DNA of 64,000 nucleotides. Origin: Bradyrhizobium sp. Arg816. GTDB lineage: Bacteria > Pseudomonadota > Alphaproteobacteria > Rhizobiales > Xanthobacteraceae. How positions within the stretch are numbered: the first letter of the stretch is position 1; every line of letters begins with the position of its first letter. Under the pieces are notes generated by a model. The model did no database searches and had not been told where the DNA came from. It saw only the letters and a list, made by a program, of their open reading frames with translations. Location: assembly GCF_029989365.1 (NCBI RefSeq), contig NZ_JAPRAQ010000010.1:1-64000 (forward strand), in the 5' to 3' direction. Positions 51,464 through 60,071 of the stretch are shown here, one piece after another. Made by a program: the position numbers and the translations under genes.

Positions 51464-52405
51464 ATGCCGGATTTCTTTGTTAGCTATACCTCCGCTGACC
51501 GTGCTTGGGCGGAGTGGATTGCATTTGTCCTTGAAGAGGCTGGCTTTTCGACCGTCATTCAGGCTTGGGATTTTCGCCCTGGCAGCAACTTTGTCCTTGA
51601 GATGCAGAAGGCTAGCGAAGCTGATCGCACGATCATGGTCTTGTCGCCGGACTACCTGAAATCTCAATTTACCTCGCCAGAATGGGCTGCAGCCTTTGCA
51701 CAGGACTCGCAAGGTATTGATCGAAAGCTACTGCCCATTGTGGTCCGCAAGTGCAATGTGCCAGGTCTGCTGAGAAGTGTGGTCCACATCGATCTGTCAG
51801 CGCTTGACGAGGATAGTGCCCGCCAGCAGCTTCTCGATGGGACAAACGCCAAACGTGCGAAGCCGTCGAAGCGACCAAAATTTCCTGGAGCCGAGGCGCC
51901 AGCGCTACGCAAGCCGTTTCCTGGTTCAGCCTCCGAGGTGCATCGATCAACTTACATTCCCGATTTGAAGAAGCAATCGACGGACGTCGATCGCAGGCGT
52001 TTCAGCCAAGCGGCGTTCGATACAATTCGCGCCTACTTCAGGAATGGATTGAACGAACTCGCTGACCATAGCGACGCGATCGAATGTGACTTTCAATCAA
52101 GTTCAATGACAGGATTTTCGGCTGAAGTCTTCCTTCACGGCAAGAGCGCTTGTCGATGCCGCTTGTGGCTTGGGGGTCTAAGTTCACCTGACGGCATCTC
52201 CTATGCCGAGGGGCAGGCACATTTTGGAACCAACGCATGTAATGAGATACTCTCGATCTCGGAAGCCGGTGGTGCGCTATATCTCGAGGCTCTCTTCGGA
52301 ACCTCGACTGCTCAGTTTGCTGAAACCCTGAACCCCAAACGGATGGACGCTGGGCAGGCTGCTGATTATTTGTGGCGACGCTTTGTTAAGCCGCTTGAGC
52401 GGTGA
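51464..52405 (+). CDS. TIR-domain protein with unknown C-terminal domain
   Basis: 313 aa. The N-terminal 140 residues are a TIR domain: FFVSYTSADRAWAEWIAFVL, QAWDFRPGSNFVLEMQKA with the likely catalytic Glu (E46), RTIMVLSPDYLKS, SPEWAAAF and VVHIDLSAL. Many bacterial TIR domains cleave NAD+ in defence systems. The C-terminal 160 residues match nothing I recognise. Base composition is clearly lower in GC than guaA before it. It converges with another lower-GC gene, suggesting a horizontally acquired unit. Confidence 0.85.
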   Translation: MPDFFVSYTSADRAWAEWIAFVLEEAGFSTVIQAWDFRPGSNFVLEMQKASEADRTIMVLSPDYLKSQFTSPEWAAAFAQDSQGIDRKLLPIVVRKCNVPGLLRSVVHIDLSALDEDSARQQLLDGTNAKRAKPSKRPKFPGAEAPALRKPFPGSASEVHRSTYIPDLKKQSTDVDRRRFSQAAFDTIRAYFRNGLNELADHSDAIECDFQSSSMTGFSAEVFLHGKSACRCRLWLGGLSSPDGISYAEGQAHFGTNACNEILSISEAGGALYLEALFGTSTAQFAETLNPKRMDAGQAADYLWRRFVKPLER

Positions 52406-52471
52406 TGGAAGCGGCCGCTATTGATGCAGCACGAGCTGCGTAGTGTTTGTATCGACTGTATCGGGCATGTA

Positions 52472-53290
52472 TTAGCTTTGACGTTGGAGTTGCTCGTAGC
52501 CTTTCATGATTTCTTTGATTTGCTCGTCGCTTAAGTAACCTAGTTCGGGAACTTCTCCGACTGCGCCGAACATCTCGTGTAAGCCGCTTGACCAATCGCT
52601 TATCTGGACTCTGCCGTCCTCAGGCGCAAAGTGAGCCCGTATTGCGCCTTCCATCAAATTTAGAAATTCGAAGTAACAGGAGCCTGCGGTAATTCTGGTT
52701 AGTCTGCAATTGTCCCAACCATCGACAGCTTTGACGATGTCGTAGCGAAAGTAACCTTGCCCGTCCACGATATGCCGTAGCAGTTTTTTCTTGTAGTCCG
52801 CGAATAGCTCCTTTGCTTGCGGAAAGGGCACGGGCACAATGTAAACCTGATTTGAAAAGTCGGTATTGCTGGGCAGCGCGATTCGATTTCCTTCGCGCTG
52901 GAGGTTGGGAGCGCTGGCCTTGTTTTTGATGAATAAGGTTATGGTGTCTCGGCTGTGAAGGGAGCCGGGTAAGACAAGATCCACTTGAAGCTTATGGGAT
53001 ACGTTGAAGCCGAACTGAAGGACGTGTCGGAATAGTTCTGCGCGATCCTCGACAGTTGCGATAGTTCCAGGCATTGCTGGAACGACATAGGCGCCTCGAA
53101 GTGTCTGGCCCGCCAAATTAGTGAGTGGTTCGATGAGTCGCTTGTCTGTAACATACTTCTTGATCTCATCGCGATTTCCGGATTGCACGAGAGTCGACAA
53201 TCCTTGATCGATCTTCTCCAACGATTTGCGAACATAGTGGCTCACTGCTCCCTTGAGCATTGCGTCGATGGCGACATCCAGTAAATCCAT
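52472..53290 (-). CDS. Protein of unknown function in the TIR island
   Basis: 272 aa from the ATG at 53290, with GGA upstream. No recognised domain. It has an N-terminal helical segment (DLLDVAIDAMLKGAVSHYVRK), a mixed middle part, and a C-terminal acidic helix (LSDEQIKEIMKGYEQLQ). No membrane helix or signal peptide. The codon use is AT-rich compared with the genome, as in the TIR gene it converges with, 66 bases apart. A partner or independent cargo role are both possible. Confidence 0.65.
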   Translation of the reverse strand: MDLLDVAIDAMLKGAVSHYVRKSLEKIDQGLSTLVQSGNRDEIKKYVTDKRLIEPLTNLAGQTLRGAYVVPAMPGTIATVEDRAELFRHVLQFGFNVSHKLQVDLVLPGSLHSRDTITLFIKNKASAPNLQREGNRIALPSNTDFSNQVYIVPVPFPQAKELFADYKKKLLRHIVDGQGYFRYDIVKAVDGWDNCRLTRITAGSCYFEFLNLMEGAIRAHFAPEDGRVQISDWSSGLHEMFGAVGEVPELGYLSDEQIKEIMKGYEQLQRQS

Positions 53291-53794
53291 GAGCTGACAT
53301 TCCTTCAATGTGCTGCTCTATTCGTTTGGCGTCCTGAAATGACGAAGAGTACTCAGCAAGGGCATTCCAATCAACCCCAGCGTGCGACGGATTGAGCCGA
53401 GTCTTTCGGCCTGTGTTGGGTTCATCGATCTGGGCGCGCCGCAGCGAAGGCAGGGACGGCTCTTACCCAGAGCAAGCGTTGGAAGTGCGTCTTCTCCGTG
53501 CCAATTTCCGCCGCACCTGCCGCCACCCAGTTCCCCGTCACCCCGCCAACCCCGACCGGATGAAGGGCTTTCCACCGCACTGTCACCGTCCAGAACGGCT
53601 CGGTCCGGAGTTTCCCCAGTTGCGCCGGGCCTAGAGCAACATCCGTCAGTTGGTGCCGACCGTGAAGGTCGCGCGCTGCCAACCCGTAGAGCGATCATGC
53701 TTTCGCAAACAGCGCCTTCCAATGTCCTGTTCACTGGCCCGAGTTGGTCTTGAGTCCGCTCCCGCAAAGACGGACTTGAGCCGCTTCACATGCA

Positions 53795-53951
53795 TGCTCG
53801 CATCGATGCTGAGATAAAGTACCTGCTGTGATTGTGCGCGGTGAATTGCTATCACATCAGCTTGAAATGAGCTGCACACGCCAGAGCGACATGTTGAAAT
53901 AGTCTCCAACTGGCCAGAAGGCCGATGTGAGCTATGGAGCTGACAAACAGG
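53795..53951 (+). repeat. Scar copy A of the small beta-protein leader region
   Basis: This stretch (GAAATGAGCTGCACACGCCA, AGAGCGACATGTTGAAATAG, GGCCAGAAGGCCGATG, GAGCTATGGAG) matches the leader of the gene at 61510 and the pseudogene copy at 57712. It runs into CTGACAAACAGG, a trace of the first codons, and then diverges. The rest of the 786-base gap 53291-54076 holds no supported gene; the short open frames there lack ribosome sites and family similarity. Confidence 0.75.
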
Positions 53952-54076
53952 GATTACGGTGGCAGTGCATCTAACTATCGCTCGCCAAAGAAGGCTTGCG
54001 AGTTTAACGCGCCGTCACCGCAATTCGACGTTTTGGGATTTTACTTCTCGGGCCAAATTACACGGCCGTAGATCGA

Positions 54077-54676
54077 TCACTGTTCCTTCCTAAACAAATC
54101 CTGGAAGATGAGTTGGCCCCAGATGCAGCCGCGTGCGTGCACCAGCGCGCCGCCTTCGTTGAGCTTTCCCAGCTTGACGGGTGCGAAGCCGAGCTGTTTG
54201 GCCAAGGCCGCCACGGGAGCGATCGCGTCGTCGTCGTCGCTGGATAAAAAGACGACCCGGTGGCCGCCCTCGACGACCGGATCGGCGGCCAGGGTGGCCG
54301 CAACCAGGTGATTGAAACCTTTCACGAGCTTGGCGCCGGTGAACGCCTTCGCGACGAACGCGGAGGAGGGGAGACCGTCCAGCTCTTCGGGGACTGGAAA
54401 CGCGTTCATCGCGTCGATGATCGTCTTGCCTTTCCAGCTCGGCAGGGCCTTCGCAACCTCGCGATGCTCGGCGAACGGGACCGCCAGGATGATCGTGTCG
54501 GCCTCGAGTGCTTCCCGCAGCGACTTGACGACGACCGTGGGTCCAATCGCCCGAGCCTGCGGCGCCAACGCCTCGGGTGGCCGGCGGCTCGCGACTGTGA
54601 CCTCGATGTTCTTACGGGCGAAGGCGCGGGCGAGGGCCTGGCCTACCTTGCCGAATCCTATGATTGCGTAGCTCAT
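54077..54676 (-). CDS. NADPH-dependent F420 reductase-like protein
   Basis: 199 aa from the second of two adjacent ATGs (54676), which is better spaced from GGAG. Seen: the NADP Rossmann motif IIGFGKVGQALARAFA, VTVASRR for the 2'-phosphate, ILAVPFAEHREVAKALP, TIIDAMNAFP and KLVKGFNHLVA. The family transfers hydride between NADPH and F420 or another acceptor; in rhizobia the acceptor is probably not F420. It starts 16 bases after the SDR stop, so they form an operon. Confidence 0.85.
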   Translation of the reverse strand: MSYAIIGFGKVGQALARAFARKNIEVTVASRRPPEALAPQARAIGPTVVVKSLREALEADTIILAVPFAEHREVAKALPSWKGKTIIDAMNAFPVPEELDGLPSSAFVAKAFTGAKLVKGFNHLVAATLAADPVVEGGHRVVFLSSDDDDAIAPVAALAKQLGFAPVKLGKLNEGGALVHARGCIWGQLIFQDLFRKEQ

Positions 54677-54692
54677 CATGCGTCTCCGATTT

Positions 54693-55427
54693 TCAGATGG
54701 CCGAGAAGCCGCCGTCGACAGACAACTCCACCCCATTCACGAAGCTCGAATCGTCTGAAGCGAGAAACAGCGCGACCGCCGCAATTTCCTCAGGACGACC
54801 CATCTTTCCCCGCGGGATCAGGGCTTCGAACATCCGCTTCGCCTCCTCGGTGAGAACCTGGTCCTGCATCGGTGTGGCGATGGGCCCCGGGCTCAGCACG
54901 TTCACCCGGATGTTCCTGCCCTTCAGTTCGTTCAGCCACGTGCGTGCGAATGAGCGCAACGCCGCCTTGCTCGCCGCATACACGCCGTAACCGGGAAAAC
55001 CTTTCACCGACGCAACCGACCCGGTCATGAAGATTGATCCGCCATCGCCAAACAGCGGCAACGCCTTCTGAACCGTGAACAGCGTGCCGCGCGTATTCAG
55101 GCCGAAGGTCGTGTCGAAATGCTGCTCGGTAATCTCGCCCAGCGGGACGGCTTCGCCGGTGCCGGCGCTCGCGTACAGGACGTCGATCTTGCCCTTGTCC
55201 CGCTTGACCGTGTCGAACAGGCGGTCGAGGTCGTCGAGATTGGCCGCGTCGCCGCGCACGCCGGTCACGTTCCGGCCAATCAGCCTGACGGCCTCGTCGA
55301 GCGCCTCCTGCCTTCGGCCCGTGATGAAGACATAGGCGCCTTCTTCAACGAAGCGCTTGGCGCTCGCCAGCGCCATGCCGCTCGATCCACCCGTGACGAC
55401 TGCAACCTTACCTTCAAGCTTTCCCAC
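54693..55427 (-). CDS. SDR family oxidoreductase
   Basis: 244 aa from the GTG at 55427, which has an excellent AAAGGAGAA site. Seen: VVTGGSSGMALASAKRFV, ASAGTGEAVPL, TGSVASVKGFPGYGVYAASKAAL (Ser, Tyr, Lys) and LSPGPIATPM. It is a classical short-chain dehydrogenase with unknown substrate. It is divergent from the LysR gene and probably regulated by it. Confidence 0.9.
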   Translation of the reverse strand: MGKLEGKVAVVTGGSSGMALASAKRFVEEGAYVFITGRRQEALDEAVRLIGRNVTGVRGDAANLDDLDRLFDTVKRDKGKIDVLYASAGTGEAVPLGEITEQHFDTTFGLNTRGTLFTVQKALPLFGDGGSIFMTGSVASVKGFPGYGVYAASKAALRSFARTWLNELKGRNIRVNVLSPGPIATPMQDQVLTEEAKRMFEALIPRGKMGRPEEIAAVALFLASDDSSFVNGVELSVDGGFSAI

Positions 55428-55716
55428 GACTTCTCCTTTGAGACTCTGTCTTTGGCCGTTCGGGGAGGTCCCCGAGAACCTCGACATAGGTCCGCCGGCG
55501 ACAGGCGTTGAGTGCGGAAGCGCGCACATCGGTGGTGCGGAATCGATCCGGCTGGACGGCTGGCGCCAGCCGCAACGATTGGCGTTCGCAGTTCGGAATT
55601 GGGCGGCGCTTGCCGGCATAGGCTGCGATGGCCGCCCGTGCTACCCACATACGAGATGCTGTTCGATGGATTGGACCGGCTTTGGAAGGCGCACCCCGGC
55701 GGTGCTGGATTGCACC

Positions 55717-56613
55717 ATGATCGACTGGGATGACGTTCGCTATTTTCTTGCCGTCGCGCGTGGAGGCTCGGTGCGGGCCGCCGCCGAGCGCCTCGGGGTG
55801 AACCATTCGACCGTGCTGCGACGCGTCGCCCAACTGGAGGAACGGCTCGGGGCGCTCATGTTCGAGAAGCTGCCGTCCGGCTACCGCCTGACGGCTGCAG
55901 GGGAGGAGGTCCTCGAGCTTGCGGACCAGATGGAAGCGTCGTCGCACCAGCTGGAGACGCGCGTCTTCGGCCGCGACCAGGGCGTGCGCGGGCTTCTGCG
56001 GGTGACGCTGGCACCGCCGCTGGCGACACACCTGCTCATGCCTGATTTCGCCGATTTCGCGCGTCTGCATCCTGATATCGAGATGGACATCCTGTCGTTC
56101 GGCGAGCTGGCAAATCTGACCAACCGGGAGGCCGACGTCGCGATCCGCGTCGTCTACGACCGCAAAACCCTGCCGCCCAATCTTCACGGCCTGAAGGGAC
56201 CGGAGCTGTTCGGCGGCGTCTACATGTCCAGGGATCGGCTAGCCGCGTGGCGTGCGGGCGCGCCTGATCCCATCCGTTGGATCGTCATCAGCATTCATGG
56301 AATTCCGGATTGGGCCAGCGAGGGTGAGGTTCGCACCGCCGAGGTTCCGTTCAGGGTCACAGATGCCGGGGCGCAGATCGTTGCCGTACGGCAAGGGCTC
56401 GGGATCACGACGCTGCCGTGCTTCGTCGGAGATGCCGATCCCTTGCTGGTGAGGGTGCCGGGCACCGACCTGCACATGTACGGAACGCTCTGGCTTCTCA
56501 CACAGGGGGAGACGCGCAAGACGAAGCGCGTGCGGCTCTTCACCGAATTCGTATCCCGCAGGCTCGCCGCATACGCTCCGCTTCTCGCGGGGCTGTCAAT
56601 ATCGGGCGACTGA
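55717..56613 (+). CDS. LysR-family transcriptional regulator
   Basis: 298 aa from the ATG at 55717 (MIDWDDVRYFLAVARGGSVR). HTH in residues 18-45 (AAAERLGVNHSTVLRRVAQLEERLG), then an effector domain with FARLHPDIEMDIL. The 289-base region between it and the SDR gene probably holds the shared promoter and operator, but I see no clear palindrome there. The long upstream open frame from 55357 is not genuine. Confidence 0.9.
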   Translation: MIDWDDVRYFLAVARGGSVRAAAERLGVNHSTVLRRVAQLEERLGALMFEKLPSGYRLTAAGEEVLELADQMEASSHQLETRVFGRDQGVRGLLRVTLAPPLATHLLMPDFADFARLHPDIEMDILSFGELANLTNREADVAIRVVYDRKTLPPNLHGLKGPELFGGVYMSRDRLAAWRAGAPDPIRWIVISIHGIPDWASEGEVRTAEVPFRVTDAGAQIVAVRQGLGITTLPCFVGDADPLLVRVPGTDLHMYGTLWLLTQGETRKTKRVRLFTEFVSRRLAAYAPLLAGLSISGD

Positions 56614-56629
56614 TGCGAAACAGCGCGTA

Positions 56630-56682
56630 GTATGGATAGAGCGCAGCGAATCCGATCGCGATTGCAAATGGGATGAATGGAT
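56630..56682. repeat. Diverged copy of intergenic repeat family 7
   Basis: TATGGATAGAGCGCAGCGAA and GATCGCGATTGCAAATGGGA resemble, in reverse complement, the element at 59121-59181. It sits between the LysR gene and the toxin gene. Confidence 0.55.
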
Positions 56683-56714
56683 GCCACTGCGATCCAGTCA
56701 TCCCACAAGCGGCG

Positions 56715-57143
56715 TCAAACCAGTCGGCGTACCGGATTGACGATCTGAAGTCCGGCGAAGTCCTTTTCGTTATCCGTCACCACCACACACTCGTTTGCGT
56801 CGGCGACTGCGGCGATGATCATGTCGAGCCCGCTTCGCGGTTTGCCCGTCGTTTTGCCTTGGGCCATCAACTGCGCCCAGATAAGCCCCGCCTTGTCGTC
56901 GAAGGATAGAATACGGCCGGCAAAAATGGCCTGCGGTCCTTCTGGCCCGGAGAACCACTTGTCGAGTATGGCGCGCTTCCTGCCGCTCGGCTTCTCCAAA
57001 ATGCCGCGGCGGATTTCTGCAACGGTCAGCGAGGCGATGAACAAATCCTCGTCGCGCTGCATCGACATCCATGACAGCAGGGATTCCGATGGGCGCGGTT
57101 TGACGACGTTACGGATGATGTTGGTGTCGAGGAGATAGCGCAT
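56715..57143 (-). CDS. VapC-family PIN-domain toxin
   Basis: 142 aa. The acidic PIN residues are present: YLLDTNIIRN (Asp), LTVAEIRRGI (Glu), SGLDMIIAAVA (Asp) and VVVTDNEKDF (Asp). This is the VapC/FitB ribonuclease type, which cleaves tRNA or other RNA when freed from its antitoxin. The ATG shares one base with the antitoxin stop (TGATG). An in-frame GTG just before would give one extra residue. Confidence 0.92.
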   Translation of the reverse strand: MRYLLDTNIIRNVVKPRPSESLLSWMSMQRDEDLFIASLTVAEIRRGILEKPSGRKRAILDKWFSGPEGPQAIFAGRILSFDDKAGLIWAQLMAQGKTTGKPRSGLDMIIAAVADANECVVVTDNEKDFAGLQIVNPVRRLV

Positions 57144-57442
57144 CACAGATCGACCTTGCGCCCTTTCTCGCGGGGCCGCGAAAGATCAAGATCGGCGCCT
57201 ACGAGCGGTGAGCGACGCAAGGCGGCGAGAATCCCGCCGGGCTTGGGCGGCTCACCCGCGATCGACTTGCTCACGGCGGCACGAAGCTCCGAGGCCTCGG
57301 GCGTATCCTCTGACAGGTGTCTGGCGAACGAACGGATAAGATCGCGGTCGGCATCCCGACCGAGCACTTCAAAACGCGCCAAACCGCGCTTGCCGAGCCG
57401 GGATCGGTAATTCTGGATGGCACGCTTCTGCGAATTTCCCAT
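57143..57442 (-). CDS. Antitoxin partner of VapC
   Basis: 99 aa from the ATG at 57442. It begins MGNSQKRAIQNYRSRLGKRGL, followed by ARFEVLGRDADRDLIRSFAR, which fits a ribbon-helix-helix type DNA-binding start. The C-terminal half (RSPLVGADLDLSRPREKGRK) would wrap the toxin. It precedes the toxin gene with a one-base overlap, as is usual for such pairs. Confidence 0.85.
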   Translation of the reverse strand: MGNSQKRAIQNYRSRLGKRGLARFEVLGRDADRDLIRSFARHLSEDTPEASELRAAVSKSIAGEPPKPGGILAALRRSPLVGADLDLSRPREKGRKVDL

Positions 57443-57450
57443 GGAATTCC

Positions 57451-57496
57451 CTGGCAATATTTCCAGTAATATAGCCAGAAATGCCGCCTTCTACAA
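57451..57496 (-). promoter_or_regulatory. Promoter and operator of the toxin-antitoxin pair
   Basis: On the minus strand TTGTAG (57496-57491), a 17-base spacer and TATATT (57473-57468) form a promoter. A 28-bp inverted repeat (57451-57478), arms CTGGCAATATT and AATATAGCCAG with one mismatch, covers the -10 box 8 bases before the antitoxin ATG. This is the expected layout for autoregulation. Confidence 0.75.
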
Positions 57497-57558
57497 GCTC
57501 GATCGCTCGGGGTTAGATCTCGGAAGCGACCTCCAAACGTCCGCTGCTCAAACTTAGG

Positions 57559-57588
57559 CTGCTCCCGACGCCAAGGCGCCGGGAGCAG
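57559..57588. repeat. Duplicate of the alpha/beta hydrolase downstream hairpin
   Basis: CTGCTCCCG and CGGGAGCAG form a 9-bp stem, as at 59266-59295 behind the intact hydrolase. Here it follows the hydrolase fragment at 57594-57706, so the whole 3' end was duplicated. Confidence 0.8.
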
Positions 57589-57593
57589 GTTCA

Positions 57594-57706
57594 TCACTTC
57601 GCGAGCGCTGCCTTTTCGATGACTTCAGCGACTTCCTTCGCATGGACCACGAGCGAGGCATGGCTGCCGGCGACTTCCGTCACCTGAGCCTTCATTGTTG
57701 CGGCAA
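57594..57706 (-). pseudogene. 3' fragment of an alpha/beta hydrolase gene
   Basis: On the minus strand the frame reads MKAQVTEVAGSHASLVVHAK then EVAEVIEKAALAK and a stop, almost identical to the C-terminus of the intact hydrolase at 59301-60071. Only about 36 codons remain, and the upstream part is replaced by sequence matching the leader of the small beta-protein gene. It is a deletion scar of a duplicated segment. Confidence 0.9.
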
Positions 57707-57711
57707 ATCAC

Positions 57712-58000
57712 CACCACATCGTTTGAAATGAGCTGCACACGCCAGAACGACATGTTGAGATATTCTTCAAGCGGCCAGAAGGCCGATGGGAGCTATGGAG
57801 ACACTATGGCTGACACGGACAGAGCATGGTTGGGACGTGGACCAAAACCACGGCGGCTGCGTGCGCAGACAAATATCCCGCCACCCTCGCATTCCAGGCC
57901 GACGGCCTACCGCGGCATGCGCGGACCAGGGCAGGGGCACGGTGTGGTGGGATGCAGGAATCTACCGTCTCATTGAAACTTCTCAATCGGCTCCAAGCCG
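57712..58000 (+). pseudogene. Frameshifted copy B of the small beta-protein gene
   Basis: The leader (GAAATGAGCTGCACACGCCA, GGCCAGAAGGCCGATG) and an ATG at 57806 match the intact gene at 61510. The coding part is broken: a net loss of 4 bases in the first ten codons, single-base insertions near 57900 and 57930, and loss of similarity after the GGAATCTACCGTCTC block near 57971. Fragments such as VGTWTKTTAAACADKYPATL are readable in shifting frames. Confidence 0.85.
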
Positions 58001-58006
58001 TTGCAC

Positions 58007-58354
58007 CTACCGAGGTGCCAAGCCCGCGCCGTTTTGAAACGCCAACAGCCCAATGCAGAAAATCGCTGCGCCGATCAGCAGCACCAACGGGACCAGGTAT
58101 GGCGACGAGATGATTTCGAGCACTGGAAATGCTTTGTCTGAAATGAATCGTCTGTAGGCCACCCATCCGGTTGCGACGAGGGGAGTGAAGGCGACGATGA
58201 AGTAGAGAGCTCCCAACACCCAGCCAAAGGCAGTCAGATCCCTGGATCGGGTGACCTCTCCTGCGAAGCCAAGAGCGGCAATCGAAACGAACGCGCTCAA
58301 CGCGCTGACGAGAAGCTCGGCAGCCAGGACGACAATCGAGAGAGTTCCGTTCAT
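58007..58354 (-). CDS. Small three-helix membrane protein
   Basis: 115 aa with three hydrophobic helices (LSIVVLAAELLVSALSAFVS; FGWVLGALYFIVAFTPLVATG; LVPLVLLIGAAIFCIGLLAF). No family recognised. The upstream region is unremarkable. It converges with the pseudogene copy B. Confidence 0.55.
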   Translation of the reverse strand: MNGTLSIVVLAAELLVSALSAFVSIAALGFAGEVTRSRDLTAFGWVLGALYFIVAFTPLVATGWVAYRRFISDKAFPVLEIISSPYLVPLVLLIGAAIFCIGLLAFQNGAGLAPR

Positions 58355-58474
58355 TCTTGGATTCCGTTTGAGATGGGACGTCCTTGAGAAGTCGTCCCTG
58401 ATTCATCCTGTGCCTAATGGCCTCGTAGCATCTAGGCCAGGGTGGCGCCAGGACAGGCGCGCCCGGCAGCCGCA

Positions 58475-58954
58475 TCAGCCACGGTTGAAGTCCTCGAGGT
58501 CGCGGATGAAGCGCTCGAAGTTCGGCGCGAGCTCGTGCATGTTCGGGAAGTCGGCGAGATCATCGCCGCCGTCGGGCGGTTCGTTGTCGTGATCCCAGAA
58601 ATAGACCCGGCCGTAGGACTTCGGTTCGAGGCTCAGGATGAACAAATTGCCGCCGGGGTCGCGCCCGATCGGGCAGCATCGGACCGGGATGCGATCCATG
58701 GACCGCCGCATCTCGTACTGCTGGAGGATGCCGGACGTCGCGGTGCCGTGGACCGACAGGATGCGATCGAGAATCGTCACATCATTTTGGGCTTTGATCC
58801 GAACGCCGTCGATCTTGAACTCGCCGCCGTCGCTCTGGGCCAGAAACGCCTTGAAGGGCTCGGGGAGTTTGGCGCCTAGGGCAGTCTCCACGCTGGCGAT
58901 GTCTTGTACCGAAGCCGGTGGCTTGGTCACTTTCAGCAAAGGAAGGTAGTTCAT
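58475..58954 (-). CDS. SMI1/KNR4-family protein
   Basis: 159 aa from the ATG at 58954 (MNYLPLLKVTKPPAS). Seen: SVETALGAKLPEPFKAFLAQSDGG, the usual SMI1/KNR4 opening, then PIGRDPGGNLFILSL and VYFWDHDNEPPDG. Such proteins include immunity proteins of bacterial polymorphic toxins. No toxin gene is visible next to it, so it is an orphan or has another role. Confidence 0.88.
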   Translation of the reverse strand: MNYLPLLKVTKPPASVQDIASVETALGAKLPEPFKAFLAQSDGGEFKIDGVRIKAQNDVTILDRILSVHGTATSGILQQYEMRRSMDRIPVRCCPIGRDPGGNLFILSLEPKSYGRVYFWDHDNEPPDGGDDLADFPNMHELAPNFERFIRDLEDFNRG

Positions 58955-59120
58955 TCGCACCTCTGGCACGGGCCGGGTCGGCGTCGCCTCCTGCCGCCCC
59001 GGTTCGATCTACGCCAAATTTCAGCGCGATGTAAGCTCGCTTTAATCGTCGGAGTACTCTATCATAGATTGTTCGAAGCTCCGGCCGTCATACCAGCAAC
59101 GAGCGTCAAGAGCGGGCGGT

Positions 59121-59181
59121 GCGAAACCCATCGCGCTTGCAAAACGAGATTGATGGGTATCGCTGCGCTCTACCCATCCTA
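59121..59181. repeat. Palindromic intergenic repeat, family 7
   Basis: GCGAAACCCATCGCGCTTGC followed by GATGGGTATCGCTGCGCTC and TACCCATCCT. It lies in the 346-base gap between the SMI1 and hydrolase genes, which otherwise holds only the hydrolase hairpin. A diverged inverted copy is at 56630-56682. Confidence 0.7.
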
Positions 59182-59265
59182 AGATCGACTGGCCCTTAAC
59201 GCCGGTGCGCCGCCCGGAAGGTCATCGCGCAAGCAACCTCCCATTGTCCTCGACCAAACGTGGGG

Positions 59266-59295
59266 CTGCTCCCGACACCGACGTGCCGGGAGCAG
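59266..59295 (-). terminator. Hairpin after the alpha/beta hydrolase gene
   Basis: CTGCTCCCG and CGGGAGCAG form a perfect 9-bp stem just after the hydrolase stop on the minus strand. No clear T-run follows, so termination is only probable. It is duplicated at 57559-57588. Confidence 0.55.
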
Positions 59296-59300
59296 GTTCG

Positions 59301-60071
59301 TCACTTCGCGAGCGCCGCCTTCTCGATCACCTCGGCGACTTGCTTCGCGTGGACGACGAGCGAGGCATGGCTGCCGGCGACGTCCGTCACCTGAGCCTTC
59401 ATCCTGGCTGCGAACGACTTCTGGGCCTCGGGCGCGATGACCTTGTCCTTCGTGGTGATGACATCGAACGTCGGCTTGTCATGCCAGGCCGCAATGGTGA
59501 CGGGGGCCTCGAACGCAGCGAGGCTCAATGGAAGCTGCGATTTGGCCAGGTGCTCGGCGATCTCAGGAGGAAGGTCAGCCGCGACCGCCGACGGAAACAC
59601 CTTGGGATCGATGTACAGATTGCCCTTCGCATCAGGATGGATCGCGTTGCCGCCTTCGGTCGGTGGCCCGGCTTTGGCCAGCGACGCCAGGGATTCCCCG
59701 ACGTCGGGCGCGAAGGCGGAGACGTAGACCAGCGCCGAGACCTTGGGATCATTGCCGGCTTGCGTGATCACCACGCCGCCCCAGGAGTGGCCGACCAGAA
59801 CGGTCTTGCCGTCCTGCTTCGCGAGCGCCTGCTTGGTGGCATCGACATCAGCGGCGAGCGAGGTGAGTGGATTTTCCACGAGCGTGACGTTGTAGCCCTT
59901 CTTCGTCAGAATATCGGCAACGGGCTGCCAGCTCGTCTGGTCCACGAAAGCGCCGTGCACGAGCACGATGTTGTGGGCTGCTCCCTTGGGCAGCTCAGCG
60001 GAAGAAGCGGAGCCGGCCAAGGTCGTTCCGGCCAGGAGTACGGTGGCGGCTGAGAGAAGGATATTTAGCAT
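59301..60071 (-). CDS. Exported alpha/beta hydrolase
   Basis: 256 aa. Signal peptide (LLSAATVLLAGTTLAGSASS), oxyanion-region NIVLVHGAFVDQTSW, nucleophile elbow VLVGHSWGGVVI (Ser), acid region near FDVITTKDKVI and the catalytic His in AGSHASLVVHA. It belongs to the esterase/salicylate-esterase-like group of exported hydrolases; the substrate is unknown. It is divergent from the AraC gene, which probably regulates it. Its 3' end is duplicated at 57594-57706. Confidence 0.88.
   Translation of the reverse strand: MLNILLSAATVLLAGTTLAGSASSAELPKGAAHNIVLVHGAFVDQTSWQPVADILTKKGYNVTLVENPLTSLAADVDATKQALAKQDGKTVLVGHSWGGVVITQAGNDPKVSALVYVSAFAPDVGESLASLAKAGPPTEGGNAIHPDAKGNLYIDPKVFPSAVAADLPPEIAEHLAKSQLPLSLAAFEAPVTIAAWHDKPTFDVITTKDKVIAPEAQKSFAARMKAQVTDVAGSHASLVVHAKQVAEVIEKAALAK

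Noticed and set aside
53318..53767. A 149-aa minus-strand frame with a CxxC-like CLRCGAP segment in the gap after the TIR island
   Set aside because: No ribosome site and mostly low-complexity arginine/glycine/serine content. It looks like degenerate sequence.
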